Assembly (NCBI RefSeq): GCF_900113575.1
Contig: NZ_FOPV01000014.1
Span: forward strand, 1 to 64,000
Direction of reading: 5' to 3'
DNA length: 64,000 nt
Source of the DNA: Nitrosospira sp. Nsp14
GTDB taxonomy: Bacteria; Pseudomonadota; Gammaproteobacteria; Burkholderiales; Nitrosomonadaceae
Positions 37,354 to 47,333 of this stretch are shown here, in pieces. The notes under the pieces are model-generated. The model was not told the origin of the DNA. It did no database searches and worked only from the letters and a program-made list of their open reading frames with translations. Each line of letters starts with the position of its first letter. Position 1 is the first letter of the stretch. The translations under genes were made by a program, and so were the position numbers.

Positions 37354-39378
37354 ATGTCCCAACCCGTTTCTCTGCTTTTCGGCGTTCACGCACACCAGCC
37401 CGTCGGCAATTTTCCCGAAGTGCTCGCAGATGCACATCGACGCTGTTACAAACCCTTTCTTGAAGTACTTTACCGCTATCCGCGGTTTCGTTTTGCGTTG
37501 CACATTTCCGGCTGGCTACTGGACTATCTGAGTGATCATTATCCCGAAGATATTGCGTTGCTGCGGGAAATGGTGACGCGGGATCAGGTCGAGTTATTCG
37601 GCGCAGGCGATACCGAGCCGGTCCTTGCGGCAATTCCGAACCGCGATCGCATCGGCCAAATTGAGACGTTTTCGAATAAGCTGGAAATGAAGCTCGGCAG
37701 GCGGCCAGAAGGCGCGTGGTTAACCGAGCGCGTATGGGAATCGACAGTCGTGCCGGCGTTGGCCGACTGCGGAATTCGCTACGTAATCGTGGACGATTAT
37801 CATTTTCTCTGCGCCGGCAAAACTACAGCCGAATTGACCGGCTATTTCACTACCGAGGAGGATGGGCGCGTACTCGACCTTTTTCCTATTTCAGAAGCGT
37901 TGCGTTACAGGTTGCCGTTTTCTCCGCCTCATGAAGTCGTAGCCCACATCGAGTCCCAGGCTAACGCCATTGGAGGGGGCCGCAGTATGGCTGCCATTTA
38001 TTTCGATGACATCGAGAAATTTGGCATCTGGCCGGAGACCTACCACTGGGTCTACGAAAAAGGCTGGCTCGACAATTTCATTCAAGGCGTTCTGGCCTCG
38101 CCCCTGATCCGCACCCAGCACTATAGAGACTATCACGCCGCCGAAAAAACGAGGGGCGTTGTATATCTGCCGACTACTTCCTATATTGAAATGAACGAGT
38201 GGACGCTTCCCGCCCAGCCGGCCAATATTTATGCCAGCCTCGTGCGGCAGGCAAAGACGGCAGGATGGTATGAGGGGAACCGGGCATTTCTGCGGGGCGG
38301 CATCTGGAAAAATTTCTTTTCCCGTTATCCTGAATCCAACTGGATGCACAAACGCATGCTGGGTCTTTCGTCGCGCCTGTCCATGCTCCGGGACCGGACG
38401 CATGATGAAACCATGACGCGCAAGCTCTACGAGGCGCAAGCCAATGATGCGTACTGGCACGGGTTGTTTGGCGGGCTATATTTACCCCATCTGCGGCGCG
38501 CGGTATTCAGGGCCATGATCGAATTGGAAGCGATGCTGGACGCATGTGAGGGACGCGCGGCACAATTCGTGGAAGATACCGATCTCGACGGCATCGAGGA
38601 GCTGTATCTCCAAAACGGCCTTATTCAGGCAGTGCTTAAACTGGACGGTAGCGGCAGTATCTTCGAACTGGATTCTTATGCGCTGAAGCATAATTTTGGC
38701 GATACGTTGAAGCGTCAGGTGGAGCATTATTACGAGCGGATTTTTCGAAGCGGAAGTGGATCGCAGCACAGTGGGGACGGCATCGCATCCGCCCACGAGA
38801 GGGTCAGTTTCAAGCATACAATTGGCGCCGCCGACCTGGAAGCTGATGATCATGCGCGAAGTTTATTTGTCGATCGGCTGAACGGCGGTTATGTAGCTTA
38901 CCCGCATCCGAGCGTTCCTGCTGAGGGACGAGGATCGAGCGTGGAGCTGTTATCGGAGCATGTTGGGAAAAATATCGAGCTCGCCGGCAACGGAATTTAT
39001 GTATCGTATCGCTTCCCCTCTGGAGCCAGCGGTGTATTTAGCACGGAAATCAATATCGCGATGCCTAGTTGCGACGGATGGGGTGGACGCTATATCCATG
39101 AGGGCGCAATCCTTTGCGGTTTCGGACAACTGCTTGAACTTTCGGCGATGGATGGTCTGACACTGGATGATAATGTGCTGGGGGGGAGTGTCAAGCTGAC
39201 GACTTCATCTCCAGTGGCACTAATTGCCAAGCCGTGCTATTCGGTTTCGCAGTCTGAAGGAGGGTTTGAAAAAATCATGCAGGCTGTGACCCTCACTCTG
39301 GAGTGGCCACTAAGATCGGCTGACATGGTCGTTTCCCTTGAAGTTAGCACGAGTCAGGACATCGCCGTTCCCGTCTGA
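37354..39378 (+). CDS. GH57 4-alpha-glucanotransferase/alpha-amylase (DUF1925-DUF1926 type)
   Basis: A 674-residue GH57 enzyme of the Thermococcus glucanotransferase type. It shows LLFGVHAHQPVGNF at the start, the nucleophile glutamate in WLTERVWEST, and the acid aspartate in IYFDDIEKFGIWPE, followed by DUF1925- and DUF1926-like beta-rich C-terminal domains. The ATG at 37354 has GAGGAA 7 bp upstream; a TTG at 37342 also opens the frame. No signal peptide is seen. It probably moves maltodextrin segments in the cytosol and feeds the phosphorylase. Confidence 0.9.
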   Translation: MSQPVSLLFGVHAHQPVGNFPEVLADAHRRCYKPFLEVLYRYPRFRFALHISGWLLDYLSDHYPEDIALLREMVTRDQVELFGAGDTEPVLAAIPNRDRIGQIETFSNKLEMKLGRRPEGAWLTERVWESTVVPALADCGIRYVIVDDYHFLCAGKTTAELTGYFTTEEDGRVLDLFPISEALRYRLPFSPPHEVVAHIESQANAIGGGRSMAAIYFDDIEKFGIWPETYHWVYEKGWLDNFIQGVLASPLIRTQHYRDYHAAEKTRGVVYLPTTSYIEMNEWTLPAQPANIYASLVRQAKTAGWYEGNRAFLRGGIWKNFFSRYPESNWMHKRMLGLSSRLSMLRDRTHDETMTRKLYEAQANDAYWHGLFGGLYLPHLRRAVFRAMIELEAMLDACEGRAAQFVEDTDLDGIEELYLQNGLIQAVLKLDGSGSIFELDSYALKHNFGDTLKRQVEHYYERIFRSGSGSQHSGDGIASAHERVSFKHTIGAADLEADDHARSLFVDRLNGGYVAYPHPSVPAEGRGSSVELLSEHVGKNIELAGNGIYVSYRFPSGASGVFSTEINIAMPSCDGWGGRYIHEGAILCGFGQLLELSAMDGLTLDDNVLGGSVKLTTSSPVALIAKPCYSVSQSEGGFEKIMQAVTLTLEWPLRSADMVVSLEVSTSQDIAVPV

Positions 39379-39524
39379 CATGATGGGAACCATCTGCCCC
39401 ACTTCAGCTCGAAGCAGCATGAGCGCACGATATCGAGGCCGGTCCTAGTCGTAGAGTTATAGCGGCGCTTTAGAAATTTCTGGTAAAATCGCAAATTCTC
39501 AAAAGAGCTCAGCAAGGATCTGTC

Positions 39525-39848
39525 ATGACTTACGTAGTAACTGAAAGTTGTATCAAATGCAAATACACTGATTGTGTGGATGTGTGCCCGGTGGATTGTT
39601 TTCGTGAAGGGCCCAATTTTCTAGTGATTGATCCCGATGAATGCATTGATTGCACCCTATGCGTCGCTGAGTGTCCGGTAGAGGCGATTTTCTCCGAGGA
39701 TGACGTGCCAGCAGACCAACAGCATTTTACCACGCTGAACGCCGAACTATCCAAGGCCTGGAAACCCATTATCGAGAAAAAGGACGCCCTGCCCGAGGCT
39801 GATGAATGGGCGAAAGTAACAGAGAAGCTGGAACAGCTGGAACGCTGA
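39525..39848 (+). CDS. fdxA: 7Fe-8S ferredoxin (FdxA)
   Basis: Small electron carrier with one [3Fe-4S] and one [4Fe-4S] cluster. C9, C17 and C50 would hold the 3Fe cluster, and C21, C40, C43 and C46 the 4Fe cluster, matching Azotobacter ferredoxin I shifted by one. C12 and C25 are the extra cysteines also found there. Length 107 and the acidic C-terminal extension are typical. AAGGA precedes the ATG. It lies 25 bp before the AddB-like gene, whose product itself should carry a 4Fe-4S cluster. Confidence 0.95.
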   Translation: MTYVVTESCIKCKYTDCVDVCPVDCFREGPNFLVIDPDECIDCTLCVAECPVEAIFSEDDVPADQQHFTTLNAELSKAWKPIIEKKDALPEADEWAKVTEKLEQLER

Positions 39849-39873
39849 CCGGACGACGATAGCCCACCGCCGC

Positions 39874-42639
39874 ATGCGGTCCCTTCTGAATTTTCCGAAA
39901 GTCCTTCCTAACGAAGTTTTTATACACCTTGCCGCCGGCTTGAAGGCCGGCGTCTCGGTCATTACGCCCAATCGGCGACTCGCGACGGCGCTCAAGCGCG
40001 AGTTTGATGGATTTCAAGCTGCAAGAGGAGTATTGGTCTGGGATTCCGCCGACATCCTGCCGATCTCGGCCTTCATGGTTCGCCTCTATGAGGATGCGCT
40101 TTACTCCGATCAAGGAGGACATTTACCGACGCTCTTGACGTCTGCCCAGGAGCAGGTCGTGTGGGAGAACGTGATCTCGCATTCGGATGAGGGCGCAGCG
40201 CTGCTCTCAGTCCCGGAAACCGCACAGCTTGCGCGCGAGGCATGGGAGATTGCCCACGCATGGCGCCTCATCCCCAGGCTCCGGAATTCGCCCCTCAACG
40301 AAGACTGCAAGGCATTCCAGGATTGGTCCGGGCGCTATGAAAAAATTACCGGTGGCGGGCGGCAAATAGATATTGCGCGGCTTGGCGATCTCGCCGCAGG
40401 TTTCTATGCGAGCACAGAAGTAAGCAAACCCGCGCGACTGATCTGCTATGGGTTCGATATCGTTACACCACAACAGGCGCGGTTTTTGGTCTCCCTGGCC
40501 GAGACCGGTTGTGAGGTGATGCTGTCAGAACCTCAACCGCAACTCGAGTACTGGGGCCGCAACCTGCGGCGTGTCGAAAGCCCGGACCGCGAAGATGAGG
40601 TTTACCGGGCAGCGGTATGGGCACGCGCGCGCATCGAGGGCAACGGCGCCGCCCGTGTCGGAATCGTTGTTCCCGCATTGTCCGAGTATAGAAGTGTTGT
40701 CATGCGTGTCTTTGGTTCCGTAATGGAGCCTGACGTGCGCCAATCACTACCGGGAGCACCCAGGCGCACTTTACCCTTCAACGCGTCGCTTGGTCACCCT
40801 CTTCTCTCCTACCCGCTCGTCAGTGCTGTATTCCTGATACTCGAACTTGGCGCAGGGGAAGTTGAATTCGAACGGGTGAGCCTGCTGCTGCGATCGCCTT
40901 TCCTGGCTGGCGGGGAAACTGAAATGGGCGGTCGTGCCCGGCTTGATGCGAACTTGCGAAAACGCGCCGAGCCAACAATTTCGCTTGAAGCACTGCTCAC
41001 CCTGCTCGAGCTGGAGGATGCGGGTAAACATTGCCCGGTTCTTGCGCAGAGCCTGTCAGCCTATGCGAAGTTCCGCAAAGCACAACTTTTACGCTCGCAA
41101 GCCCCTTCCCAGCTCGCGAGAGCAATTTCCGAAGCGCTGCGGGTGATCGGATTCCCAGGTGAGCGTGAGCTCGATTCCGCCGAATATCAGGCGTTGAAAA
41201 AGTGGCAGGAAGTGCTGGCAAATTTTGCCAGCCTCGACCTCGTGTTGTCCCGCAGCAGCTACAAGGCAGCGATACCCCGCCTTCGCCGCATGACGAGTGA
41301 AACGATGTTCCAGCCCGAGACGCCCGATGTTCCTATCCAGGTTCTGGGTGTCCTGGAGGCTGCCGGTATGACGTTCGATTGCCTGTGGGTCATGGGTTTA
41401 TCGGCTGAAGTTTGGCCGCCCCAACCACGACCCAACCCTTTCCTCCCCGCTGAACTACAACGTGCCGCCGAGTTGCCGCAAGGTTCTGCCGCTGCCACAT
41501 TCGCGCTTGCGCATCGTCTTACCAATGCATGGTTCTCGTCCGCGAACGAGGTTATTCTGAGCCACGCGCGACACTTTGGGGGCTCAGATGCGAGAGACTC
41601 CCCCCCCAGCCCGCTGATCGCAAATATCGCTATTGGCGAGCTTGCGTTACCCGATTATCCTGATTACGGCCGCCTTATTCATTACGCGCGCCAATTGGAG
41701 CGCATAGAAGATCATACCGCGCCGGCATACGTCCCCTTGCAAGGCGAAATTGAAGTGGCCGGGGGCATCGCGGTAATAAAAGATTACGTTACCTGCCCAT
41801 TCCGCGCGTTATCTTTGCATCGTTTCGGTATTGAACGAATTCGTATGCCTCACGCGGGGCTCAATGCCATGGAGCGCGGCACATTGCTCCATTACATACT
41901 GGCGCAAGCATGGAGCCAGCTCAAGACTAAAAGCGGCCTCGATTCCATCAGTGAGAAAGACCTTGAAGCGATACTCATGCACGGCGCGGCAGAGGCGGTG
42001 GCGCGTATCCGGCGGCAGCGTCCGGGCCTGGCATGGGGACGATTCGCAGAAATAGAGCAGGGTCGACTCATCCGCTTAACGCTGGGATGGCTGAAGGAGG
42101 ATAGAAAGCGGAGCAACTTCACGGTTGTTGCGATCGAGGCCAGGCGCAAGGTGGCAATTGGTGGGCTTACGTTGACGACGCGCCTTGACCGGGTCGACGA
42201 GCTCGATGATGGACGGCGCATTATTATCGATTACAAGACGAGAGCGCCTTCCGTAACCACCATGCTTGGCGATGGGCCAGAGGAACCGCAATTGCCTTTA
42301 TATCTCGTCACGGCCGAGCCCGATGCTGTGGCCCTTGCGTTTGCCCAGGTCAAGGCCGGCGATATGCGTTTCGCGGCAGTTGCACGTGACAACGATTTAC
42401 TCCCGGGGGGAAAGGCGCTGAGCGAGTCGCGTTACCGTGACTGGTACGGTTCATGGGAAGATCTGGTCGCCGCGTGGCGTATTAATCTGGAGCGATTCGT
42501 CGCTGGCTTCATGAGCGGGAGCGCGAAAATCGAGCCGAGAAAATACCCCGATACCTGTCGCAATTGTGATGCTAGACCGTTATGTCGGGTGTACGAGCGC
42601 ATGGAGAGCGGGGTTGTGGACAAGGCGGGCGAAGATTGA
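39874..42639 (+). CDS. AddB-like PD-(D/E)XK nuclease with Fe-S staple
   Basis: Subunit of an AddAB-type double-strand-break processing enzyme, of the kind often annotated as a probable DNA repair protein in beta- and gammaproteobacteria. The 921-residue protein begins with a degenerate helicase domain (VSVITPNRRLATALKREF in place of a normal Walker A). It ends with a RecB-type nuclease: LTTRLDRVDELDDG and IIIDYKT, flanked by one cysteine in DYVTCPFRAL and three in DTCRNCDARPLC, the 4Fe-4S staple of AddB. It overlaps the AddA-like gene, so the two products likely form a complex. Confidence 0.9.
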   Translation: MRSLLNFPKVLPNEVFIHLAAGLKAGVSVITPNRRLATALKREFDGFQAARGVLVWDSADILPISAFMVRLYEDALYSDQGGHLPTLLTSAQEQVVWENVISHSDEGAALLSVPETAQLAREAWEIAHAWRLIPRLRNSPLNEDCKAFQDWSGRYEKITGGGRQIDIARLGDLAAGFYASTEVSKPARLICYGFDIVTPQQARFLVSLAETGCEVMLSEPQPQLEYWGRNLRRVESPDREDEVYRAAVWARARIEGNGAARVGIVVPALSEYRSVVMRVFGSVMEPDVRQSLPGAPRRTLPFNASLGHPLLSYPLVSAVFLILELGAGEVEFERVSLLLRSPFLAGGETEMGGRARLDANLRKRAEPTISLEALLTLLELEDAGKHCPVLAQSLSAYAKFRKAQLLRSQAPSQLARAISEALRVIGFPGERELDSAEYQALKKWQEVLANFASLDLVLSRSSYKAAIPRLRRMTSETMFQPETPDVPIQVLGVLEAAGMTFDCLWVMGLSAEVWPPQPRPNPFLPAELQRAAELPQGSAAATFALAHRLTNAWFSSANEVILSHARHFGGSDARDSPPSPLIANIAIGELALPDYPDYGRLIHYARQLERIEDHTAPAYVPLQGEIEVAGGIAVIKDYVTCPFRALSLHRFGIERIRMPHAGLNAMERGTLLHYILAQAWSQLKTKSGLDSISEKDLEAILMHGAAEAVARIRRQRPGLAWGRFAEIEQGRLIRLTLGWLKEDRKRSNFTVVAIEARRKVAIGGLTLTTRLDRVDELDDGRRIIIDYKTRAPSVTTMLGDGPEEPQLPLYLVTAEPDAVALAFAQVKAGDMRFAAVARDNDLLPGGKALSESRYRDWYGSWEDLVAAWRINLERFVAGFMSGSAKIEPRKYPDTCRNCDARPLCRVYERMESGVVDKAGED

Positions 42640-45600
42640 GGAACGAATCGACATCGCCGGATAGGCCAACTGCCAAGACACCGTACACCGATACCCCGGA
42701 CTTGGCCGAGCGCCTTCGTGTCCTTGATCCCGGCGAGTCTTTTATTGTTCAGGCACCCGCCGGGTCGGGAAAAACGGGACTTCTGATCCAACGCTATCTC
42801 AGGCTGCTCGCGTGCGTCAACGAACCCGAGGAAATTGTAGCGATCACATTCACACGCAAAGCCGCTGCGGAGATGCGCGAGCGCCTGATGAAGGCGCTGG
42901 TACAGTCCCGCATCACATCTCACCCGACCGGAATTGCTGAAACCGGATATGAAAAAACCACGCGCGAAGCGGCAAGCGCCGTGCTGCATCGCGACATCGA
43001 GGCAAGTTGGCATATCCTCGAAAACCCGGCCCGATTGCGCATTCAGACTTTTGATTCGTTATGCGCCTGGCTGACACGCCAGATGCCCGTGCTATCCGGG
43101 TTCGGCTCGCAGCCGGAAACCGTGGAGGATGCGACCGACTTATATCTTGAGGCGGCGCGCGCGATCGTTCGTCTTGTAGAGGGCGAAGCGGTCGAGGAGG
43201 GGGTGGCGCACGATACCGGGCGCTTGCTCGAGCATCTTGATAACGACGTCGAGCGGCTGGAAAAACTCCTCATTGGAATGCTGGCGCGCCGCGACCACTG
43301 GCTGCGCCATATCCACGGCAGGGAGCGGGACGAGCTGGAAGCGGCGTTGAGGAATACGCGGCATGAGGTACTCCGGCGCGTATGCGGATTGTATCCTGTC
43401 GCGGCCCGGGATGAACTGACCGCGCTGATACGATATGCAACCGATAACCTCGCTGCCGCTGGCAGAGACTCCCCTATCGTTGCGTATGAGCAATGTGGGG
43501 ACCTCACGGCATTTCCGGGCGATGACGAGCAGGATACGTCCCGCTGGCAGGCAGTGGCCGCTCTGCTGCTTACAAGAGAAGGCGCCTGGCGCAAGCAGTT
43601 TACCGAGAGAGAGGGTTTTCCCTCCGAGCCCCCAGCTCGTAAAAACGTAGCTGCATCATGGAAGGAGCGGGCGCGCGTACTGGTTTCGCTATTGGCTGAA
43701 AAGGATACCGGTTCGCTGCGTGAGGCATTGGATGAGGTTCTTCACCTGCCGCCATCCACCTACACGGACGCCCAGTGGGAAGTACTCAGATCGATCACCC
43801 GGCTGCTGCCCCATGCCGTTGCGCAGCTCAAGCTTGTGTTTCAATCACGTAACCAAGTGGATTTCACGGAAGTCGCACAAGGCGCGTTGCGGGCGCTCGG
43901 TGACCTTCACGCGCCTACCGATCTTGCGCTTGCGCTCGATTATCGCATCCACCATTTACTCGTAGATGAGTTTCAGGATACGTCTATCAGCCAATATGAA
44001 TTGATCGAAAAGTTGACTGCCGGATGGGAGTCAGGGGACGGGCGCAGTGTGCTGGCGGTGGGAGACCCCATGCAGTCCATCTATCGCTTTCGCGAGGCTG
44101 AGGTTGGTTTGTTTCTTCGCGCCCGTGCTGCGGGAATCGGAAACATTTCGTTGCAGCCGGTTACGCTTTCCGCCAATTTCCGGTCGCAACGAGGAGTCGT
44201 GGACTGGGTGAACGCTGCCTTCTCCCAGGTAATGCCAAGGCGAGAGAACATCACCATCGGTGCGGTATCCTATACTGATTCGATCGCCACGCATGACCTG
44301 CTGACGGGGAGCGCGGTCAGCTTGCATCCTTTTTTTAATGATGACCGCGTGGCGGAGGCAGCCAAAGTGGTGGAGATTGCCGCACAAGCGCGAAATGAAC
44401 GGGCAGCGACCACGGCGATTCTGGTACGTAACCGTAGTCATCTCATAGACATCATCCCTCGGCTAAGAGAAGCAGGTTTGCGTTTTCGCGCAATCGAAAT
44501 CGAGGGGCTGGGTCACAGGCCTGTGGTTCAGGATCTGCTGGCGCTGACCCGGGCACTAGCACATCCCGCAGACAGTTCAGCATGGCTCGCATTGCTGCGA
44601 GCGCCATGGTGCGGCCTTTTGCTGGCCGATATTTATGCGCTCGCCTCGCCGAACACCGTATTGAGTTCTGATCGCAGCGATGTGCTCCAGGAGGAAGGCG
44701 CAAGCGCGCCCGAAGGCAACCCATCTGTACGTGCTGGCATCGTCTGGGAGTGGCTCAGCGATGAGACTCGTCTGAACTCAATCTCGGCCGATGGCCGCCA
44801 CCGGTTGCTGAGAGTGCGTGACGTGCTCCAGGCGTGCTTGAACAATCGCGGCCGGCAATCTTTACGGTCGACAGTTGAAGCAGCGTGGCTCGCGCTAGGT
44901 GGACCCGCCGCTATTGAAGATCCGACCGACTTTGAAGATGCGGCGGTTTATCTCGATTATCTTGAAAAGCAAGAGGATGCCGGCGATATTCCCAGCGTTG
45001 CGGCGCTGGAGGAAGGACTCGGCCACCTCTTTGCCTTGCCGGACGTGAAGGCGGACGACAGGCTACAAGTGATGACCATACACAAAGCAAAGGGACTCGA
45101 GTTTGATTGGGTAATCGTGCCCGGCCTGGGGCGGTCGCCCCGCAGTAACGATAAGAAACTGTTCATGTGGATGGAGACCGTTCGGTCGGCATCGGGAGTG
45201 CGCGGCGCAGGGGGCGGGAACGATCTGTTGCTGGCCCCAATCCAGGAAACGGGGGCGGATGAAGATTCGATCTATTTATGGCTGGAAAAACTCGAAGGCG
45301 AAAAAGAACGCCTGGAGGATGGGCGCCTGCTGTACGTTGCCGCCACTCGTGCGAGGCAGCGTCTGCATTTGCTTGGCAGCACCAGCGCCGCGCTGGCAAA
45401 AGACGGAGGACTTGAGCTGAAGCCGCCACCCAGCCGGTCGCTGCTGAGCAGGATTTGGCCAGTGGTGGCGCCGGAGTATGCGCAAGCCGCGGCACGGGCG
45501 ATATCCTTGGGTTTCGTGTTTCAGCGCGGTGGCGGAGACGGAGCAGGAAATTGCATCGATCAGTCATTGCGTCGCTTCGTCTCCGGTTGGGTGTTACCGC

Positions 45601-46214
45601 CTCCGCCGCCACCAGTGCGGTGGCTGGCCCGGCCGCACACGGCTTCCGCACAGGGCAGCGTTGAATATTCCTGGGCGGGAGAAACTGCGCGTGTTATCGG
45701 CAATGTCGTGCACCGCTGGCTGCAGCGCATCGCAACCGAAGGTATTGAAAAATGGGATGTAGCGCGCATCCGGGTTTTTCGGAATACTTTCAGGCACCAA
45801 CTGGTTGCATGCGGCATGATCCTCCACGGAGGGGAGATGGATATGGCTCTAGAACGCGTGTTAACGGCTCTTACCCACGCAGTGACCGATCCGCGCGGCC
45901 GCTGGCTGCTCGGGCCGCAGCAAGATGCCCGCAGCGAGTTGCGCATGACCACGGTTGCCGGCGGGGAATATTTCGATCATGTCATTGACCGTACTTTTCG
46001 TGATGCAAACGGACAACGCTGGGTTGTGGACTACAAAACCAGCAGTCATGAAGGCGCGGATATCGAGGGTTTTCTCAATCGTGAGCAAGAGCGTTATCAT
46101 GTTCAACTCGATCGTTATGCAAATCTTATGCACTTGGTCGACGGCCAGGCGGTAAGGCGAGGTTTATACTTTCCACTACTGAAGGGTTGGCGGGAATGGG
46201 GCGATGACGGCTAA
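42582..46214 (+). CDS. AddA-like UvrD/Rep helicase-nuclease
   Basis: Motor subunit of the AddAB-type enzyme. Walker A QAPAGSGKTGLLIQRYL, motif Ia AITFTRKAAAEMRERL, motif II LLVDEFQDTS, motif III GDPMQSIYRFREAEVG, and motifs V-VI (VMTIHKAKGLEFDWVIVPGL, LLYVAATRARQRLHLL) are complete. The C-terminal RecB-like nuclease has DYKTSS. The frame's ATG at 42582 overlaps addB by 58 bp; a TTG at 42636 overlapping the stop as TTGA is an equally plausible start (1192 residues). There is no recC gene nearby. Confidence 0.92.
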   Translation: MSGVRAHGERGCGQGGRRLRNESTSPDRPTAKTPYTDTPDLAERLRVLDPGESFIVQAPAGSGKTGLLIQRYLRLLACVNEPEEIVAITFTRKAAAEMRERLMKALVQSRITSHPTGIAETGYEKTTREAASAVLHRDIEASWHILENPARLRIQTFDSLCAWLTRQMPVLSGFGSQPETVEDATDLYLEAARAIVRLVEGEAVEEGVAHDTGRLLEHLDNDVERLEKLLIGMLARRDHWLRHIHGRERDELEAALRNTRHEVLRRVCGLYPVAARDELTALIRYATDNLAAAGRDSPIVAYEQCGDLTAFPGDDEQDTSRWQAVAALLLTREGAWRKQFTEREGFPSEPPARKNVAASWKERARVLVSLLAEKDTGSLREALDEVLHLPPSTYTDAQWEVLRSITRLLPHAVAQLKLVFQSRNQVDFTEVAQGALRALGDLHAPTDLALALDYRIHHLLVDEFQDTSISQYELIEKLTAGWESGDGRSVLAVGDPMQSIYRFREAEVGLFLRARAAGIGNISLQPVTLSANFRSQRGVVDWVNAAFSQVMPRRENITIGAVSYTDSIATHDLLTGSAVSLHPFFNDDRVAEAAKVVEIAAQARNERAATTAILVRNRSHLIDIIPRLREAGLRFRAIEIEGLGHRPVVQDLLALTRALAHPADSSAWLALLRAPWCGLLLADIYALASPNTVLSSDRSDVLQEEGASAPEGNPSVRAGIVWEWLSDETRLNSISADGRHRLLRVRDVLQACLNNRGRQSLRSTVEAAWLALGGPAAIEDPTDFEDAAVYLDYLEKQEDAGDIPSVAALEEGLGHLFALPDVKADDRLQVMTIHKAKGLEFDWVIVPGLGRSPRSNDKKLFMWMETVRSASGVRGAGGGNDLLLAPIQETGADEDSIYLWLEKLEGEKERLEDGRLLYVAATRARQRLHLLGSTSAALAKDGGLELKPPPSRSLLSRIWPVVAPEYAQAAARAISLGFVFQRGGGDGAGNCIDQSLRRFVSGWVLPPPPPPVRWLARPHTASAQGSVEYSWAGETARVIGNVVHRWLQRIATEGIEKWDVARIRVFRNTFRHQLVACGMILHGGEMDMALERVLTALTHAVTDPRGRWLLGPQQDARSELRMTTVAGGEYFDHVIDRTFRDANGQRWVVDYKTSSHEGADIEGFLNREQERYHVQLDRYANLMHLVDGQAVRRGLYFPLLKGWREWGDDG

Positions 46215-46251
46215 AGAACAAAGGCGTGTGCCTTTTCCTGATCGGAGGATT

Positions 46252-47247
46252 ATGCGATTTCTCATGTATATGTTGGGCCTGCTTGCGCTTGCCGGATGTG
46301 CGTCAGCATCGACGACAGCGCCAGTGGCGCCGATGCGGCCCGACATTGAGGCCTTTATCGCCGAAATGGTGGAAAGGCATGGATTCGGGCGGGCCGAGCT
46401 TGAAGGCACCCTTCGCATGGCACAGTTTCAGCCGGCGATTATCAAAGCAATTTCACAGCCTGCTACGGCGAAGCCATGGTATGAGTTTCGTCCTCTCCTC
46501 GTCAGTCCGCAGCGCGTGGCAGATGGCGTCGCATTCTGGAATAATCATGCTGCCACGCTGGAGCGGGCACGCAGGGAGTTCGGCATCCCGGAGGAGATCG
46601 TAGCGGCGGTGATCGGGGTGGAAACGAATTACGGCATGCAGAGCGGCAGGCATCGCATCCTGGACGCGTTGACCACCTTGGCCTTCGACTATCCTAAGCG
46701 CGCGGGATTCTTTCGGGCGGAACTGGAGCAATATCTGTTGTTGAGTCGGGAGCAGGGTATGGATGTGCTCGGCGTCAGGGGATCGCATGCGGGGGCTATC
46801 GGCATACCCCAATTCATGCCCAGCAGTTACCGGCGGTACGCGATAGATTTTGACAGTGATGGCAAAGTCGACTTATCCGGGAGCCCAGCGGACGCGATCG
46901 GTAGTGTGGCGAATTATCTCAAGAGCTACGGCTGGGAAGCCGGCCAAGCGGCCGTCTTCCCAGCCCTGGTGAATGGTACCGACTACCGCGGTGCCTTGTT
47001 CACGGGGACGAAGTCGTTTTATCCCTTGAGCGAACTGCGGGAACGAGGCGTCATTCCCTACGGGGAATCGCCTGGTAATCTTCCGGCTACATTGATCGAA
47101 CTGGAGAATGACGGCGGAAACGAGTATTGGCTGGGTTTCAATAATTTCTTCGTCATAACGCGTTACAATCGCAGTGTGAATTACGCGATGTCGGTATTGC
47201 AGCTGGCCGATGAAATCCGGGCAGCAAGAAATTCAAATTTCCAATAA
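46252..47247 (+). CDS. mltB: Membrane-bound lytic murein transglycosylase B
   Basis: Lipoprotein that cleaves peptidoglycan to 1,6-anhydro products in the periplasm. The start at 46252 has GGAGG 4 bp upstream, and gives a signal peptide ending in the lipobox LALAGC with C16. The catalytic glutamate is E124 in VIGVETNYGMQ, followed by the MltB motifs GAIGIPQFMPSSYRRYAIDFD and GSVANYLKSYGW. Length 331 is normal. An in-frame start at 46204 overlaps the helicase gene and would bury the signal peptide. Confidence 0.95.
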   Translation: MRFLMYMLGLLALAGCASASTTAPVAPMRPDIEAFIAEMVERHGFGRAELEGTLRMAQFQPAIIKAISQPATAKPWYEFRPLLVSPQRVADGVAFWNNHAATLERARREFGIPEEIVAAVIGVETNYGMQSGRHRILDALTTLAFDYPKRAGFFRAELEQYLLLSREQGMDVLGVRGSHAGAIGIPQFMPSSYRRYAIDFDSDGKVDLSGSPADAIGSVANYLKSYGWEAGQAAVFPALVNGTDYRGALFTGTKSFYPLSELRERGVIPYGESPGNLPATLIELENDGGNEYWLGFNNFFVITRYNRSVNYAMSVLQLADEIRAARNSNFQ

Positions 47248-47333
47248 GCACGAATCATCCTTTTTCCGCATCGACTGCGCAGATTGCGAGACTGCGGAAC
47301 GGTTCTCTTAGCACAGATGCCGTCGCGGTGAGC

